From Streptomyces sp. NBC_01408 (lineage in GTDB: Bacteria > Actinomycetota > Actinomycetes > Streptomycetales > Streptomycetaceae): a stretch of DNA of 64,000 nt. Positions 25,301 to 33,557 of this stretch are shown here, in pieces (the first letter of the stretch is position 1; every line of letters starts with the position of its first letter). The stretch is taken from NCBI RefSeq assembly GCF_026340255.1, contig NZ_JAPEPJ010000001.1:2039001-2103000 (forward strand), read 5' to 3'. Position numbers and translations under genes: made by a program. The notes beneath the pieces were generated by a model that ran no database searches, had not been told where the DNA came from, and saw nothing but the letters and a program-made list of their open reading frames with translations.

Positions 25301-26943
25301 AGCGGGGCGCCGGTCGTTTCGTCGTAGGAGAAGGCGATCCAGGCACCCGTACGGTCGTCGATCTGTGCGAGGAGGCCGTCCTCCGAGAAGTGACGGACAT
25401 GGCCCGTTTCCGGGTCGGTGACGGTGTACCAGCCGTCGGCGTCGCGTGTCATGGGCAGGCGCCGGCCCAGGGTGGGCAGAACCGATTCGCCGGCCGGTTC
25501 GGGATGCGGGTACTCCAGCAGGCTGCCGTCGGGCTGGACGAGGATGACGCCCTGCGCGTCGATCTCGAGTCGCTGGTCGACGGTGGAGGCCCAGGTGGGG
25601 CCGAACCAGCGGCCCGAACGGTACGAGGATTCGAAAGTCCGGCTGAATGTCAGCGGGAGCGAGCCCGGCAGGACGAGGTCGGTCTGGGGCAGGAGCATGC
25701 GGCCGGTCGCGACGTCCACCGGGTCATCGACGCATGTCTTGCAGTCCTGATCACGGGAGTTGCCCGCTGTGTCCTCGTCGTGGTTCTCCCGGGCCGAGGG
25801 CTGGTGGTCGGGGGCATCGGGCGAGTGCGGCTCCGGCAGTTCGCCGTTCGCGAGGCGGCCGAGGCTGGCGCCCTTTCTGATCGCGCTTGCTCCCGCGCCT
25901 ACGCCCTTCGTCCCGGCGGCTTCGAAGATGAACTTGCCGACGCCCTCGCCGGGGTCCTTCATGAACTGCTCGTACATCCGCGACCCCGCCGTGGCCGGGT
26001 CGTTCACCATCGTCATGAGACCGACGCCCAGGCCACTGAGCCGCATCTTGTACTCGGTCGGATGCATGCGGTTGTACGGGTCGTCGGGGTCGACCGCGCG
26101 GATGAAGCTGATCGCGCCCGCCGCGCCCTTGACCACGCCTCCGCCCACGTGCTGGAGGTCGATACCCATACGGAACGTCTCGGACGCCAGCTGCATGGCC
26201 GTGGACGGCATCGGAGGCGCCGCGTCCCGGGCGGTTTCCAGTGTCTTGACCACCGACCGGGCTGCCTCGTCACGCTGGTGGCGGGCCTCGGCCAGCTTCT
26301 CGCGCGCCGCCTTGATGCCCTCCGTGCCGGGGTCGGTGAAGCCCATGGGGCGGGCCGGCAGCGGGTCCTGCTTCGCGCGGACCGCCGCGTTGTACGAGTC
26401 GACCCACTTGTTGTACGCGTCGTGCGCGGCCACCGAAGTCTTCACCGCGGTCTTGTACTCGTCCAGGGCCTCCTGGGCGCGGCCCTGCGCCCACTCCACC
26501 GTGTCGGCGAAACGATTCAGCGCGCCGGCCGCGGTCTCGAAGGCATCCGCGGCCGCGAACCACTTCGGGGGCTGCTTCTGGGCCTTCGTGCGGAAGGCCT
26601 CGGCCGACGCGCCCTGGATGCCGTCCTCGTCCAGGCCCTTGAGGCCTTCGCCGGTCAGGTCGAAGGCGGCCTGGAAGTCGCTCAGGTGGGAGGCCGTCGC
26701 GCGGAGCTTGGAGGCGCTGCCGTGGATCAGCTTCTTCGGATCGTCGCTCTCGCCCAGTTCGACCTCGCCGACCTCGGCGCCGAGCCGGTTGGCGACCGAG
26801 TTCGCCCCGCCGCGGACGGCGTTGGCGCCGTCACGCCAGCCCATCTTTTCCAACTTGTCGGCCGCTTTGTCGCCGGCCCACTCGACGCCGTCGCCGATGA
26901 GTTCGGCGCCGCGGTCGAGCCAGCCGTCCAGGTCGCGCCCCAT
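22309..26943 (-). CDS. RHS-repeat polymorphic toxin with variable C-terminal tip
   Basis: A 1544-aa protein. Residues 1-~340 are helical with WXG100-like character, suggesting ESX/type VII-linked export or loading; there is no Sec signal. From ~395 (DPVDVATGRMLLPQTDLVLP) come the RHS entry domain and about twenty YD repeats to ~1390, which build the RHS shell. The conserved DPLGLAP (~1400) marks the cleavage/junction point. The last ~136 residues (22312-22719) are the toxin tip, containing FHTVQGAEDA, YGHGVYAWSSLDEAERYLA and a C-terminal FFDRRIFHMLKF; the GxGVYxW...A..Y pattern recalls ADP-ribosyltransferase-like tips, an inference. The WXG-like gene upstream overlaps by one base. Confidence 0.9.
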   Translation of the reverse strand: MGRDLDGWLDRGAELIGDGVEWAGDKAADKLEKMGWRDGANAVRGGANSVANRLGAEVGEVELGESDDPKKLIHGSASKLRATASHLSDFQAAFDLTGEGLKGLDEDGIQGASAEAFRTKAQKQPPKWFAAADAFETAAGALNRFADTVEWAQGRAQEALDEYKTAVKTSVAAHDAYNKWVDSYNAAVRAKQDPLPARPMGFTDPGTEGIKAAREKLAEARHQRDEAARSVVKTLETARDAAPPMPSTAMQLASETFRMGIDLQHVGGGVVKGAAGAISFIRAVDPDDPYNRMHPTEYKMRLSGLGVGLMTMVNDPATAGSRMYEQFMKDPGEGVGKFIFEAAGTKGVGAGASAIRKGASLGRLANGELPEPHSPDAPDHQPSARENHDEDTAGNSRDQDCKTCVDDPVDVATGRMLLPQTDLVLPGSLPLTFSRTFESSYRSGRWFGPTWASTVDQRLEIDAQGVILVQPDGSLLEYPHPEPAGESVLPTLGRRLPMTRDADGWYTVTDPETGHVRHFSEDGLLAQIDDRTGAWIAFSYDETTGAPLTITHSGGYEVRLASSEGRITGLSLADGTQVLRYGYTDGHLTEVTNSSGLPLRFDYDALGRITSWTDTNDRRFDYVYDAQHRCIAQASPNGHLNVRFTYEDGVTTRTDSLGHRTQYVINDRAQLVAEIDPTGAATHFTHDAYNRLLTRTDALGHTTRFAYDEQGRLTTVVRPDGREIRAEYNALGLPVQVIQPDGRVFRTTYDTQGNRTSATSPAGTTTRFTYDTRSHLSSVTNALGHTTTVRCDPAGLVMEAVDPLGTTTRYTRDTFGRPTTVTDPLGHSTRLTWSVEGRLLQRANPDGSTESWTYDGEGNCLTHTDAVGGVTVSEYGDFDLLTARTGPDGVRYSFDHDTELRLTRVTNPQGLTWTYAYDPVGRLATETDFDDRTLTYAYDAAGRLASRTNATGATTTYAHDSLSQLLRKGTADGITSYEYDVFGELARAVSPDGTVLSLLRDESGRLVSETTDDRTVSYTHDALGRRTGRTTPTGAHSEWTYDPAGRRTQLTTSGRTITFERDAAGRELTRTIGPDLTLLQGYDPLGRLTDQHLVGQDGRTLQRRGYSYRADGSLTGIDDALAGPSTFTLDAAARVTAVDAANWSERYAYDEAGNQTTASWPTHHPGAEAQGARTYSGTRITRAGSIRYEHDALGRVVLRQKTRLSRKPDTWRYTWDAEDRMASVTTPDGTVWRYRYDALSRRTAKQRLTPTGEVAEEVLFTWDGTNLCEETTGRVTLTWTHDGLHPLTQAERILGTTDDRFFAIVTDLIGTPKELIDESGDIAWRARSTLWGSTAWTRNATAYTPLRFPGQYFDPESGLHHNYFRTYDPETARYLTPDPLGLAPAPNPATYVSNPHTWSDPLGLAPEGCPDHEFHTVQGAEDAARLRNGGEPWPDDELRGQYGHGVYAWSSLDEAERYLAVRAAQLPGHGLAVVSFRVSADDFLSFNKADMTSMTPDEAEKFMDAHSRIYGDGLPHDYDYIKGMPQKYGSENFFDRRIFHMLKF

Positions 26944-27542
26944 CAGCGATCACCGTCGATCGCACGGTTGCGCGCCTGGTCGAGGGCCTCGCGGTCCACG
27001 CCGGTGTGCTCGGCCACGCGCTCCACCACCTGGCCGGTGAAGCCCTTGGTCATCGCGTCCTGTTTGGCCTGGTTCCAGCTCTGCTGGAAGTCGTCGCGGG
27101 CCTTCTGGGCCTCTTCCGGGGTCTCCTGACGGAACGGGGTCTTGATCTCGTCCCAGGACTTCCGCTCGGTCTCGTCCTCGTCCGCGTGCGGGTTCCCGAC
27201 CACGGAGTTGACCGCGACCTTGAAGGTGCCCTCCCGGTACTGGTCCTCCTCCCAGACCATGCCCGCCGAGATCCCCAGGTCACTCGCCAGGCTGCTGGCA
27301 CTCAGGACGAGCCCCCGTACGCCCCACTCCCAGCGCGTGCACAACTCCTGGAAGACGTCCGTGACCTGCGGATGCCCGGCCTCCATACCGGTCATCGCCA
27401 GGCCCTTGAACCCCCCGCCCATGGACGCCGGTCCCGCCGCACCGAACTCGCGCAACTCACCGATCGCAGCCCGCAGACCGTTCGTGATGTTCCTGACCGC
27501 GACCGGATCCATCTCCAGGTCTTTGCCACTGGTACTGCTCAC
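26943..27542 (-). CDS. WXG100-like/ESX-type partner of the RHS toxin
   Basis: A 199-aa helical protein starting with GTG (VSSTSGKDLEMDPVAVRNI). Its first ~110 residues look like an ESX-type four-helix unit (ITNGLRAAIGELREF, FQELCTRWEWGVRGLVLSA), followed by a charged segment. It overlaps the RHS gene by one base (TGATG), so the two are coupled and it is probably a chaperone or co-secreted partner of the toxin. No ESX secretion genes lie in the window. Confidence 0.75.
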   Translation of the reverse strand: MSSTSGKDLEMDPVAVRNITNGLRAAIGELREFGAAGPASMGGGFKGLAMTGMEAGHPQVTDVFQELCTRWEWGVRGLVLSASSLASDLGISAGMVWEEDQYREGTFKVAVNSVVGNPHADEDETERKSWDEIKTPFRQETPEEAQKARDDFQQSWNQAKQDAMTKGFTGQVVERVAEHTGVDREALDQARNRAIDGDR

Positions 27543-27671
27543 ATCCCCACCCCCATGATCTTGGTCAGGGTAGAGGGGTCTGAGGACAGCCCGAACTTTG
27601 GGCGTGCAAATTCGGTCAGTGGTGCGAAGCGGCGGCCCGGGGCCCGTGGCGGCGGGCCCGGGGCGGCCGGG

Positions 27672-28391
27672 TTACGCCTTGCCGGTGCAGATGACGTCGT
27701 ACGGGCGGCCGACGGACATGGTCAGCTGCATGGGCTCGGTGGTGCCGGACGGGCACTCGCCCTTCGTCTTGACGAGGCCGAGCACCTTGGACTTGCCCGA
27801 ACCGCCCGTGGCGCAGGGGACTTCCTGAGCCTGGTCGGTCACGCAGTCGCCCTGGACCAGCTGCCCGCCGCCGGCGCCCGCGTCACCGGGGTGGTCGCCG
27901 GTCAGGTTGCGGCCGCAGACGGTGTTGGTGGGGATTCCGCTGGCCTTGCCGCCGCTGTACGAGATGCTGACCTCGATCATGAGGTCGGTGCCGGGCGGGC
28001 ACTGGATCGACCCGGGGAGGATGCTGGCGTCCTTGATGTCGATGGCCTTGAAGGTGGCGCCGGAGGCCGAGCACTTCTGCGGGCGGTAGCCGTCGGGCTT
28101 GTTGTCCGGGTCCGGGCCGCCGCAGTCGCCGACCTTCCACGAACTGGAGGTGTCGGAGGAGGACTCGGGGTTGCCGGGGTCCTTCGAGGGCTTGGCGGAG
28201 GGGGATATCGGGGTGGAGGAGGAGGCGGAGGGCGAGGCGGTGGAGGAGGCCTTGTCGCCGATCCACTGGGAGACGCCGTAGAGGGCGCCGGCGCCGATGA
28301 CGACGGTCAGGACGGCGGCCAGGGCACCGCCCGAGCGGCGTCTGGGGGGCTGGGGCGGCTGGGGCGGCGTGACCTGGTAGGGGTTGGCCAT
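27672..28391 (-). CDS. LppU-like membrane-anchored extracellular protein
   Basis: A 239-aa protein with a short cytoplasmic proline/arginine-rich start, one membrane segment (ALAAVLTVVIGAGALYGVSQW, residues ~23-43), a Ser/Pro/Thr linker and an outer domain with six or more cysteines (VGDCGGP, PQKCSASG, GDCVTD, VPCATG, GECPSG, VICTG) likely to form disulphides. It resembles the LppU/SCO3897-type family of unknown function. The start follows AGGAGAACC. Not obviously part of the toxin operon. Confidence 0.75.
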   Translation of the reverse strand: MANPYQVTPPQPPQPPRRRSGGALAAVLTVVIGAGALYGVSQWIGDKASSTASPSASSSTPISPSAKPSKDPGNPESSSDTSSSWKVGDCGGPDPDNKPDGYRPQKCSASGATFKAIDIKDASILPGSIQCPPGTDLMIEVSISYSGGKASGIPTNTVCGRNLTGDHPGDAGAGGGQLVQGDCVTDQAQEVPCATGGSGKSKVLGLVKTKGECPSGTTEPMQLTMSVGRPYDVICTGKA

Positions 28392-28635
28392 GCGGTTCTC
28401 CTGGGGTGAGAGCGGTGAGGGTGGGTGGGGACGGGGGTGTGGCGCGCCGACAGTGACGCGTCATGCACACCTCATGGTTCCACGGCCCTGTGACAGCCCG
28501 GATCCGGCCCTTGCCGCCGTCCGATCCCGGTCCCGACCCCGCCCCGCATCCCACGCCGCACCCGCCCCGCACCCCGCTCCGGGCCGCCCCGCGGACGGGT
28601 CGCAGGACGGGGCAGAGGACGGGTCGCAGGACCTG

Positions 28636-29562
28636 TCAGAGGACGGCCACCGGGGCCACCGGGGTACCGACGGCGCCGACGAAGGGTTCGGGCATCGCGG
28701 AGAGCATAAAGGAGTAGCGGCGCTCTTCTGCACAGGCTGTGGACAACTTTTCGAGGTTCCAGTTCTGGCCCTGGTGCATGCCCATCTCGACCAGGTCGAG
28801 CGCGTGCACCGGCAGCCACAGGTTCTCGATCTCCGGCGGGAAGATCTCGAAGGTGAGGGTGTCGTTGGCGACCGCCGCGACGTCCCGGGCGTGGAACCAC
28901 TGCGGGGTGCGGACGGACAGGCCGGGGGAGGGGAAGCCGTACCCGTGCTTGTCGCCCGCCAGGTAGACCTGGACCTGGCCCGTGCGGACGAGGACGATGT
29001 CGCCGGGCCGGACCGTCACCCCGCCGAACTCCTCGGCCTCGGCGAGGTCTTCCGGGGTCACCGCGTGGCCGCCCGCCAGCCGGTCCAGGCCCTTGGCGCG
29101 CGCCACGTCGAGCAGCACCCCGCGCGAGACGATGTGGCCGGCCTTCTCGATGCCGCTGTACTCGGCCCGGGAGTGCGCGGTGATCGAGGAGGCCGGGCGG
29201 CCGTTGTAGATCTTCCCCGAGTGCGAGACGTGCGTGAGCGCGTCCCAGTGGGTGCCCGACTGGAGGCCCATGGTCACGGCGTCGTCGCTGCACGCCACCG
29301 TGCCCGGGCCGAAGAGCTCCTGGTTGATCTGCACCATCGTGTGCAGCGGGTTGATCCGGCCGGGGATCAGGCCGGCCTGGACGCCGTCCTCCTTCAGGGG
29401 GAGGGCGAGGGGGATCCGGCGGCCGGTACGGACCTCCCGCGCGGCCTCCCGTACGACCTCGTCGGTGATCAGGTTCAGCGTGCCGATCTCGTCGTCGGCG
29501 CCCCAGCGGCCCCAGTTGTTGACGCGCTTGGCGATGTCGTGGAACTCGTCGGGCAGGGCCAT
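28636..29562 (-). CDS. Cyclase-family protein (kynurenine-formamidase-like hydrolase)
   Basis: A 308-aa member of the cyclase family (PF04199), metal-dependent hydrolases/cyclases related to kynurenine formamidase and isatin hydrolase. The metal motif SGTHWDALTHV (HxDxxxH pattern) is near residue 105. It diverges from the SDR-ACAD-ADH operon; operator site 3 lies between, so it is plausibly in the same regulon, hydrolysing a ring amide, lactone or ester intermediate. The 244 bases after its stop hold no visible gene. Confidence 0.85.
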   Translation of the reverse strand: MALPDEFHDIAKRVNNWGRWGADDEIGTLNLITDEVVREAAREVRTGRRIPLALPLKEDGVQAGLIPGRINPLHTMVQINQELFGPGTVACSDDAVTMGLQSGTHWDALTHVSHSGKIYNGRPASSITAHSRAEYSGIEKAGHIVSRGVLLDVARAKGLDRLAGGHAVTPEDLAEAEEFGGVTVRPGDIVLVRTGQVQVYLAGDKHGYGFPSPGLSVRTPQWFHARDVAAVANDTLTFEIFPPEIENLWLPVHALDLVEMGMHQGQNWNLEKLSTACAEERRYSFMLSAMPEPFVGAVGTPVAPVAVL

Positions 29563-29634
29563 GGCTCCATCAGCTCCTCGGGAAGGCGGACCGCAACTAG
29601 GGCTTGTGCGAGTGCATCTGACTGGTCATAGAAT

Positions 29635-29649
29635 CTAACGGTCCGTCAG
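29635..29649. promoter_or_regulatory. Operator site 3, CTAACGGTCCGTCAG
   Basis: CTAAC-N5-GTCAG, one mismatch in the left half. It lies 22 bases before the SDR start and 73 bases from the divergent cyclase-family gene. An extra half-site CTGAC is at 29618-29622. Confidence 0.75.
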
Positions 29650-29671
29650 AAAACGCGGGAAGGGGCCGGAC

Positions 29672-30592
29672 GTGGGGAACTTCTTGGCAGGCAAGGTCGT
29701 CGCCGTCACCGGCGCCGGCCGGGGCATCGGGCGGGCCGTGGCACTCGCCGCGGCCGCCGAGGGCGCCAAGGTCGTCGTCAACGACTACGGGGTGGGCATC
29801 GAGGGCGGCGAGCCGACGAGCGAGATCGCCGACGGCGTGGTGAAGGAGATCCAGGCGGCCGGCGGCGAGGCCGTGGCCGTCGCCGACGACATCTCCACCA
29901 TGGCGGGCGGCCAGCGCATCGTCGACACGGCGCTCGCCCGCTACGGGCGCATCGACGGCGTCGTGTGCGTGGCCGGCATCCTGCGCGAGCGGATGCTCTT
30001 CAACATGTCCGAGGAGGAGTGGGACCCCGTCGTCGCCACCCACCTCAAGGGCACCTTCACCGTCTTCCGCGCCGCCTCCGCCGTCATGCGCCGCCAGGGC
30101 GGCGGCACACTGATCGGCTTCACCAGCGGCAACCACCAGGGCTCGGTCGCACAGGCCAACTACAGCGCCGCCAAGGGCGGGATCATCTCCCTGGTCCGGT
30201 CCGCCGCGCTCGGCCTGGCCAAGTACGGGGTCACGGCCAACGCCGTCGCGCCGGTCGCCCGTACCCGCATGTCCGCGAACGTACCCATGGAGCTCAAGGA
30301 GATCGGCGAGCCCGAGGACGTCGCGGCGCTGGTGACCTACCTGCTCAGCGACAAGGCCGTGGCCGTCGGCGGCGAGAAGATCACCGGGCAGGTCTACACG
30401 ATCGCCGGACCGAAGATCGCCGTCTGGGCCCAGCCGCGCGAGCTGCGCGCCGGGTACGCCGAAGGCTCCTGGACGCCGGAGAAGATCGCCGACTTCCTGC
30501 CCGGGACGGTCGGCACCGACCCGATGCCGATGCTGGCGCAGCTGGAGGCCATGGCCAAGGCGGCGGCCGCCAAGGACCGCCCCAACGCGTAG
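29672..30592 (+). CDS. SDR-family oxidoreductase (3-hydroxyacyl-CoA dehydrogenase-like)
   Basis: A 306-aa NAD(P)-dependent short-chain dehydrogenase. The cofactor motif TGAGRGIG is at residues ~14-21 and the catalytic YSAAKGG near residue 163. It resembles the 17-beta-HSD4/multifunctional-enzyme-2 dehydrogenase domain used in beta-oxidation of steroid and branched acyl-CoAs. Longer than simple SDRs, with a ~45-aa C-terminal extension. GTG start after GGGAAGGGG. First gene of an operon with the acyl-CoA dehydrogenase and alcohol dehydrogenase. Confidence 0.85.
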   Translation: MGNFLAGKVVAVTGAGRGIGRAVALAAAAEGAKVVVNDYGVGIEGGEPTSEIADGVVKEIQAAGGEAVAVADDISTMAGGQRIVDTALARYGRIDGVVCVAGILRERMLFNMSEEEWDPVVATHLKGTFTVFRAASAVMRRQGGGTLIGFTSGNHQGSVAQANYSAAKGGIISLVRSAALGLAKYGVTANAVAPVARTRMSANVPMELKEIGEPEDVAALVTYLLSDKAVAVGGEKITGQVYTIAGPKIAVWAQPRELRAGYAEGSWTPEKIADFLPGTVGTDPMPMLAQLEAMAKAAAAKDRPNA

Positions 30593-30623
30593 GACACGGC
30601 AGCAACGCGTAGGACACGGCAGC
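30584..30623 (+). repeat. Perfect 20-bp tandem duplication across a stop codon
   Basis: AACGCGTAGGACACGGCAGC at 30584-30603 and 30604-30623. The unit contains the SDR stop TAG. The duplication only lengthens the gap to the next ribosome site. Confidence 0.95.
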
Positions 30624-30635
30624 AGGGGGAGCGGC

Positions 30636-31835
30636 ATGGACTTCAGCTTCGGGGCCGAGGACGAGGAGCTGCGCGGCCGGGCCCGCGCGTGGCTCACGGA
30701 GCACCTCGTGGGCCCGTACGCGCGGGCCGTCGGCCTCGGCGGGCCGGGCAGCGAGCACGAGGGGGTGGCCGAGCGGCGCGCGTGGGAGCGCGAGCTGGGC
30801 CGCGGCGGCTGGATCGGGCAGGGCTGGGAGGTCCCGGCCGACGCGTACGGGCAGCAGCGGCTGTCCCTGACCGGGCAGGTGGTGTGGGCCGAGGAGTACG
30901 CGGCGCTGCGCGCGCCCGGCCGGGTCGGCCACATCGGCGAGAACCTCCTCGCGCCGACCCTGGTCGCGTACGGCAGCCGGGAGCAGCAGGACCGCTTCCT
31001 GCCCGGGATCGCGCGGGGCGAGGAGCTGTGGTGCCAGGGCTACAGCGAGCCGGGCGCGGGTTCCGACCTCGCGGGCATCCGTACCGCGGCCGTACGGGAC
31101 CCGGCCGACGGGCTGTTCCGGGTCACCGGGCAGAAGATCTGGACCTCCCTGGCCCAGGACGCCGACTGGTGCTTCGTACTGGCCCGCACCGAGCCGGGCT
31201 CCCGGCGCCACCGGGGGCTGACCTTCCTGCTCGTGGCGATGGACCAGCCGGGCCGCATCGAGGTCCGGCCCATCCGGCAGATGTCGGGCACCTCGGAGTT
31301 CAACGAGGTGTTCTTCGACGGGGCGGTGGCGGCGGAGGCCGTCGGGGGCGAGGGCGATGGCTGGACCGTGGCCATGGGGCTGCTCGCCCTGGAGCGGGGG
31401 GTCTCGACGCTGGTCCAGCAGATCGGGTTCGCGGCCGAACTGGACCGCGTCCTGGCGGCGTACGCGGCTACGGGCGCTCCCGACCCGGTGCTGCGCGAGC
31501 GCCTCGTACGGCAGTGGGCCGAACTGCGCACCATGCGGTGGAACGCCCTGCGCACCCTCGGCGCCGAAGGCGGTCCGGGCGCGCCGAGCGTCGCGAAGCT
31601 GCTGTGGGGCGGCTGGCACCGGCGGCTCGGCGAGCTGGCGGTGGAGGTCCGCGGGGCGGCGGCGACGGCCGGGCCGGCCGACCGGTCCGCGGACCTCCCG
31701 TACGAGCTCGGACTCGACGAGGAGCAGCGCCTGTTCCTGTTCACCCGCGCCGACACCATCTACGGCGGCTCGGACGAGATCCAGCGCAACATCATCGCCG
31801 AGCGCGTGCTCGGCCTGCCTAAGGAGTCCAGGTGA
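30636..31835 (+). CDS. Acyl-CoA dehydrogenase, large-type
   Basis: A 399-aa acyl-CoA dehydrogenase with WCQGYSEPGAGSDLAGI, VTGQKIWTSLA and the C-terminal IYGGSDEIQRNIIAERVLGLP. As in the 17.2-kb paralogue, the catalytic-Glu position (YEGT context) is Gly, typical of heteromeric steroid-type enzymes. No small subunit is adjacent; the small-type enzyme at 47345 is the only other unpaired one in the window. Start follows AGGGGGAG. Overlaps the alcohol dehydrogenase start as GTGA. Confidence 0.9.
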   Translation: MDFSFGAEDEELRGRARAWLTEHLVGPYARAVGLGGPGSEHEGVAERRAWERELGRGGWIGQGWEVPADAYGQQRLSLTGQVVWAEEYAALRAPGRVGHIGENLLAPTLVAYGSREQQDRFLPGIARGEELWCQGYSEPGAGSDLAGIRTAAVRDPADGLFRVTGQKIWTSLAQDADWCFVLARTEPGSRRHRGLTFLLVAMDQPGRIEVRPIRQMSGTSEFNEVFFDGAVAAEAVGGEGDGWTVAMGLLALERGVSTLVQQIGFAAELDRVLAAYAATGAPDPVLRERLVRQWAELRTMRWNALRTLGAEGGPGAPSVAKLLWGGWHRRLGELAVEVRGAAATAGPADRSADLPYELGLDEEQRLFLFTRADTIYGGSDEIQRNIIAERVLGLPKESR

Positions 31836-32899
31836 GAGGCGTCGTGTTCGACGGCAAGCAGGCCCAGGTGGTCGACGACCTGGAGATCCGGGACCCGGGG
31901 CCGGGGGAGGTGCTGGTCGCGGTAGCGGCGGCCGGGCTGTGCCACAGCGACCTGTCGGTGATCGACGGGACGATTCCGTTCCCGCCGCCGGTGGTGCTGG
32001 GGCACGAGGGTGCGGGGGTGGTCGAGGCCATCGGGGCGGGCGTGACGCACGTGGCGCCCGGGGACCACGTGTCCCTGTCCACCCTCGCCAACTGCGGGGC
32101 GTGCGCCGACTGCGACCGGGGTCGGCCGACGATGTGCCGCAAGGCGATCGGGATGCCCGCGCAGCCGTTCTCGCGGGGCGGGAAGCCGCTCTTCCAGTTC
32201 GCCTCCAACTCCGCCTTCGCGGAACGCACGATCGTCAAGGCCGTGCAGGCGGTGAAGATCTCCGAGGACATCCCCTTCACCTCGGCGGCGCTGATCGGCT
32301 GCGGGGTGCTGACCGGGGTGGGGGCGGTCCTGAACCGGGCGAAGGTCGACCGCGGCGAGTCCGTGGTCGTCATCGGCACCGGCGGGATCGGGCTGAACGT
32401 GCTCCAGGGGGCCCGGATCGCGGGCGCCTCGACCATCGTGGCGGTCGACGCGAACCCGGCGAAGGAGGCGGTGGCCCGGCAGTTCGGCGCCACGCACTTC
32501 ATCGACGCCTCCGCCGTCGCGGACTCCCCGGCGGCCGTCCGCGAGATCCTGCCGACGGGCGCCGACCACGCCTTCGAGTGCGTGGGCAGCGTCAAGCTGA
32601 TCCGGCAGGCCATCGACCTGCTGGACCGGCACGGGCAGGCGGTCCTGCTCGGCGTGCCCGGCTTCAAGGAGGAGGCCTCCTTCCTCGTCTCCTCCCTGTA
32701 CCTGGACAAGACGATCATGGGCTGCCGGTACGGGTCCTCGCGCCCGCAGCGGGACATCGCCCTGTACGCGGAGCTCTACCGGCAGGGCCGGCTGCTGCTG
32801 GACGAACTGGTCACCGAGGTCTACCCGGTGGAGGACTTCGCCAAGGCCGCCGACGACGCCCACCACGGGCGGGTGGCGCGGGGGGTACTGACCTTCTGA
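31832..32899 (+). CDS. Zinc-dependent alcohol dehydrogenase (MDR family)
   Basis: A 355-aa medium-chain dehydrogenase of the AdhD/class-III-like type. Catalytic zinc ligands are Cys37 in GLCHSD and His in LGHEGAG; the structural zinc cysteines are in CGACADCDRGRPTMC. The NAD-binding motif is GTGGIGLNV (~185). Part of the SDR-ACAD-ADH operon, overlapping the previous stop. It probably oxidises an alcohol group of a pathway intermediate or cofactor such as mycothiol adducts; the substrate is not shown. Confidence 0.9.
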   Translation: MRGVVFDGKQAQVVDDLEIRDPGPGEVLVAVAAAGLCHSDLSVIDGTIPFPPPVVLGHEGAGVVEAIGAGVTHVAPGDHVSLSTLANCGACADCDRGRPTMCRKAIGMPAQPFSRGGKPLFQFASNSAFAERTIVKAVQAVKISEDIPFTSAALIGCGVLTGVGAVLNRAKVDRGESVVVIGTGGIGLNVLQGARIAGASTIVAVDANPAKEAVARQFGATHFIDASAVADSPAAVREILPTGADHAFECVGSVKLIRQAIDLLDRHGQAVLLGVPGFKEEASFLVSSLYLDKTIMGCRYGSSRPQRDIALYAELYRQGRLLLDELVTEVYPVEDFAKAADDAHHGRVARGVLTF

Positions 32900-32908
32900 C
32901 GGCCGGAC

Positions 32909-32937
32909 GAGGGCCCCGCCGATGCGGCGGGGCCCTC
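32909..32937 (+). terminator. Strong terminator after the SDR-ACAD-ADH operon
   Basis: GAGGGCCCCGCCG (32909-32921), ATG loop, and its exact complement (32925-32937): 13 perfect pairs. Confidence 0.9.
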
Positions 32938-32996
32938 CGCGCACGGGGCGGTGCGACCGTAGGACGATCCGACCACGTGGCCTACGATCACGCCTC

Positions 32997-33557
32997 ATGG
33001 CCTCAGTGACCACAGTGATCGTGACCGTCGTCCTGGCCTTCGCGGGCTACCTGGCGACCTATGTGAACGGGCTGCGCCTGGCCCAGCGGCAGGCCCGACT
33101 GGCCCGTGTCAGCCAGCAGTTGAGCGATTTCTACGGTCCGCTGTTCGCACTGACGGAGACCAACAGCCGTACGTTCGAGGCGTTTCAGCGCGCCTTTGCC
33201 CGGCCCGACGGCAGTGACCCGTTCAGCCCCGGGGTGACGGCCACCGAGGAGGAGCTCGCGCACTGGCGGGCCTGGGCCACGGCCGTGTTCGTGCCGAACA
33301 CCCGGGCCATGCGCGACGTGGTGGTCCGCAAGGCGGACCTGCTCGTCGAGGAGGAGGTGCCGCAGGTGCTGCTCCGCCTCTGCGCGCACGTCGCGGGGTA
33401 CGAGATCACCCTCGGGCGGTGGGCGGAGGGCGACCACGAGGAGAGCTGGGGGCTGGGCCCCTACCCGGGCCGGGAGCTGGAGGACTACGCGCGGGAGGCG
33501 TTCGTCCGGCTGAAGGCCGAGCAGTCCCGGCTGCTGGGCCGGCGCGTCAGTCGGTGA
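32997..33557 (+). CDS. Hypothetical membrane-anchored protein
   Basis: A 186-aa protein with an N-terminal membrane helix (TTVIVTVVLAFAGYLATYV) followed by a basic helix and a cytoplasmic helical domain (VSQQLSDFYGPLFALTETN). The layout, N-terminal anchor plus a LSDFYGPL stretch, recurs in proteins of unknown function in actinobacteria. It converges with the flavin reductase gene; the two coding ends overlap by 11 bases. No visible link to the catabolic genes. Confidence 0.75.
   Translation: MASVTTVIVTVVLAFAGYLATYVNGLRLAQRQARLARVSQQLSDFYGPLFALTETNSRTFEAFQRAFARPDGSDPFSPGVTATEEELAHWRAWATAVFVPNTRAMRDVVVRKADLLVEEEVPQVLLRLCAHVAGYEITLGRWAEGDHEESWGLGPYPGRELEDYAREAFVRLKAEQSRLLGRRVSR

Noticed and set aside
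20564..27542. Toxin locus as a prophage or integrative element
   Set aside because: No integrase, attachment repeats or tRNA were seen; an RHS/immunity locus alone explains the lower GC.
29618..29631. CTGACTGGTCATAG as a second operator beside site 3
   Set aside because: Only the left half-site matches; the right half does not keep GTCAG at the five-base spacing.
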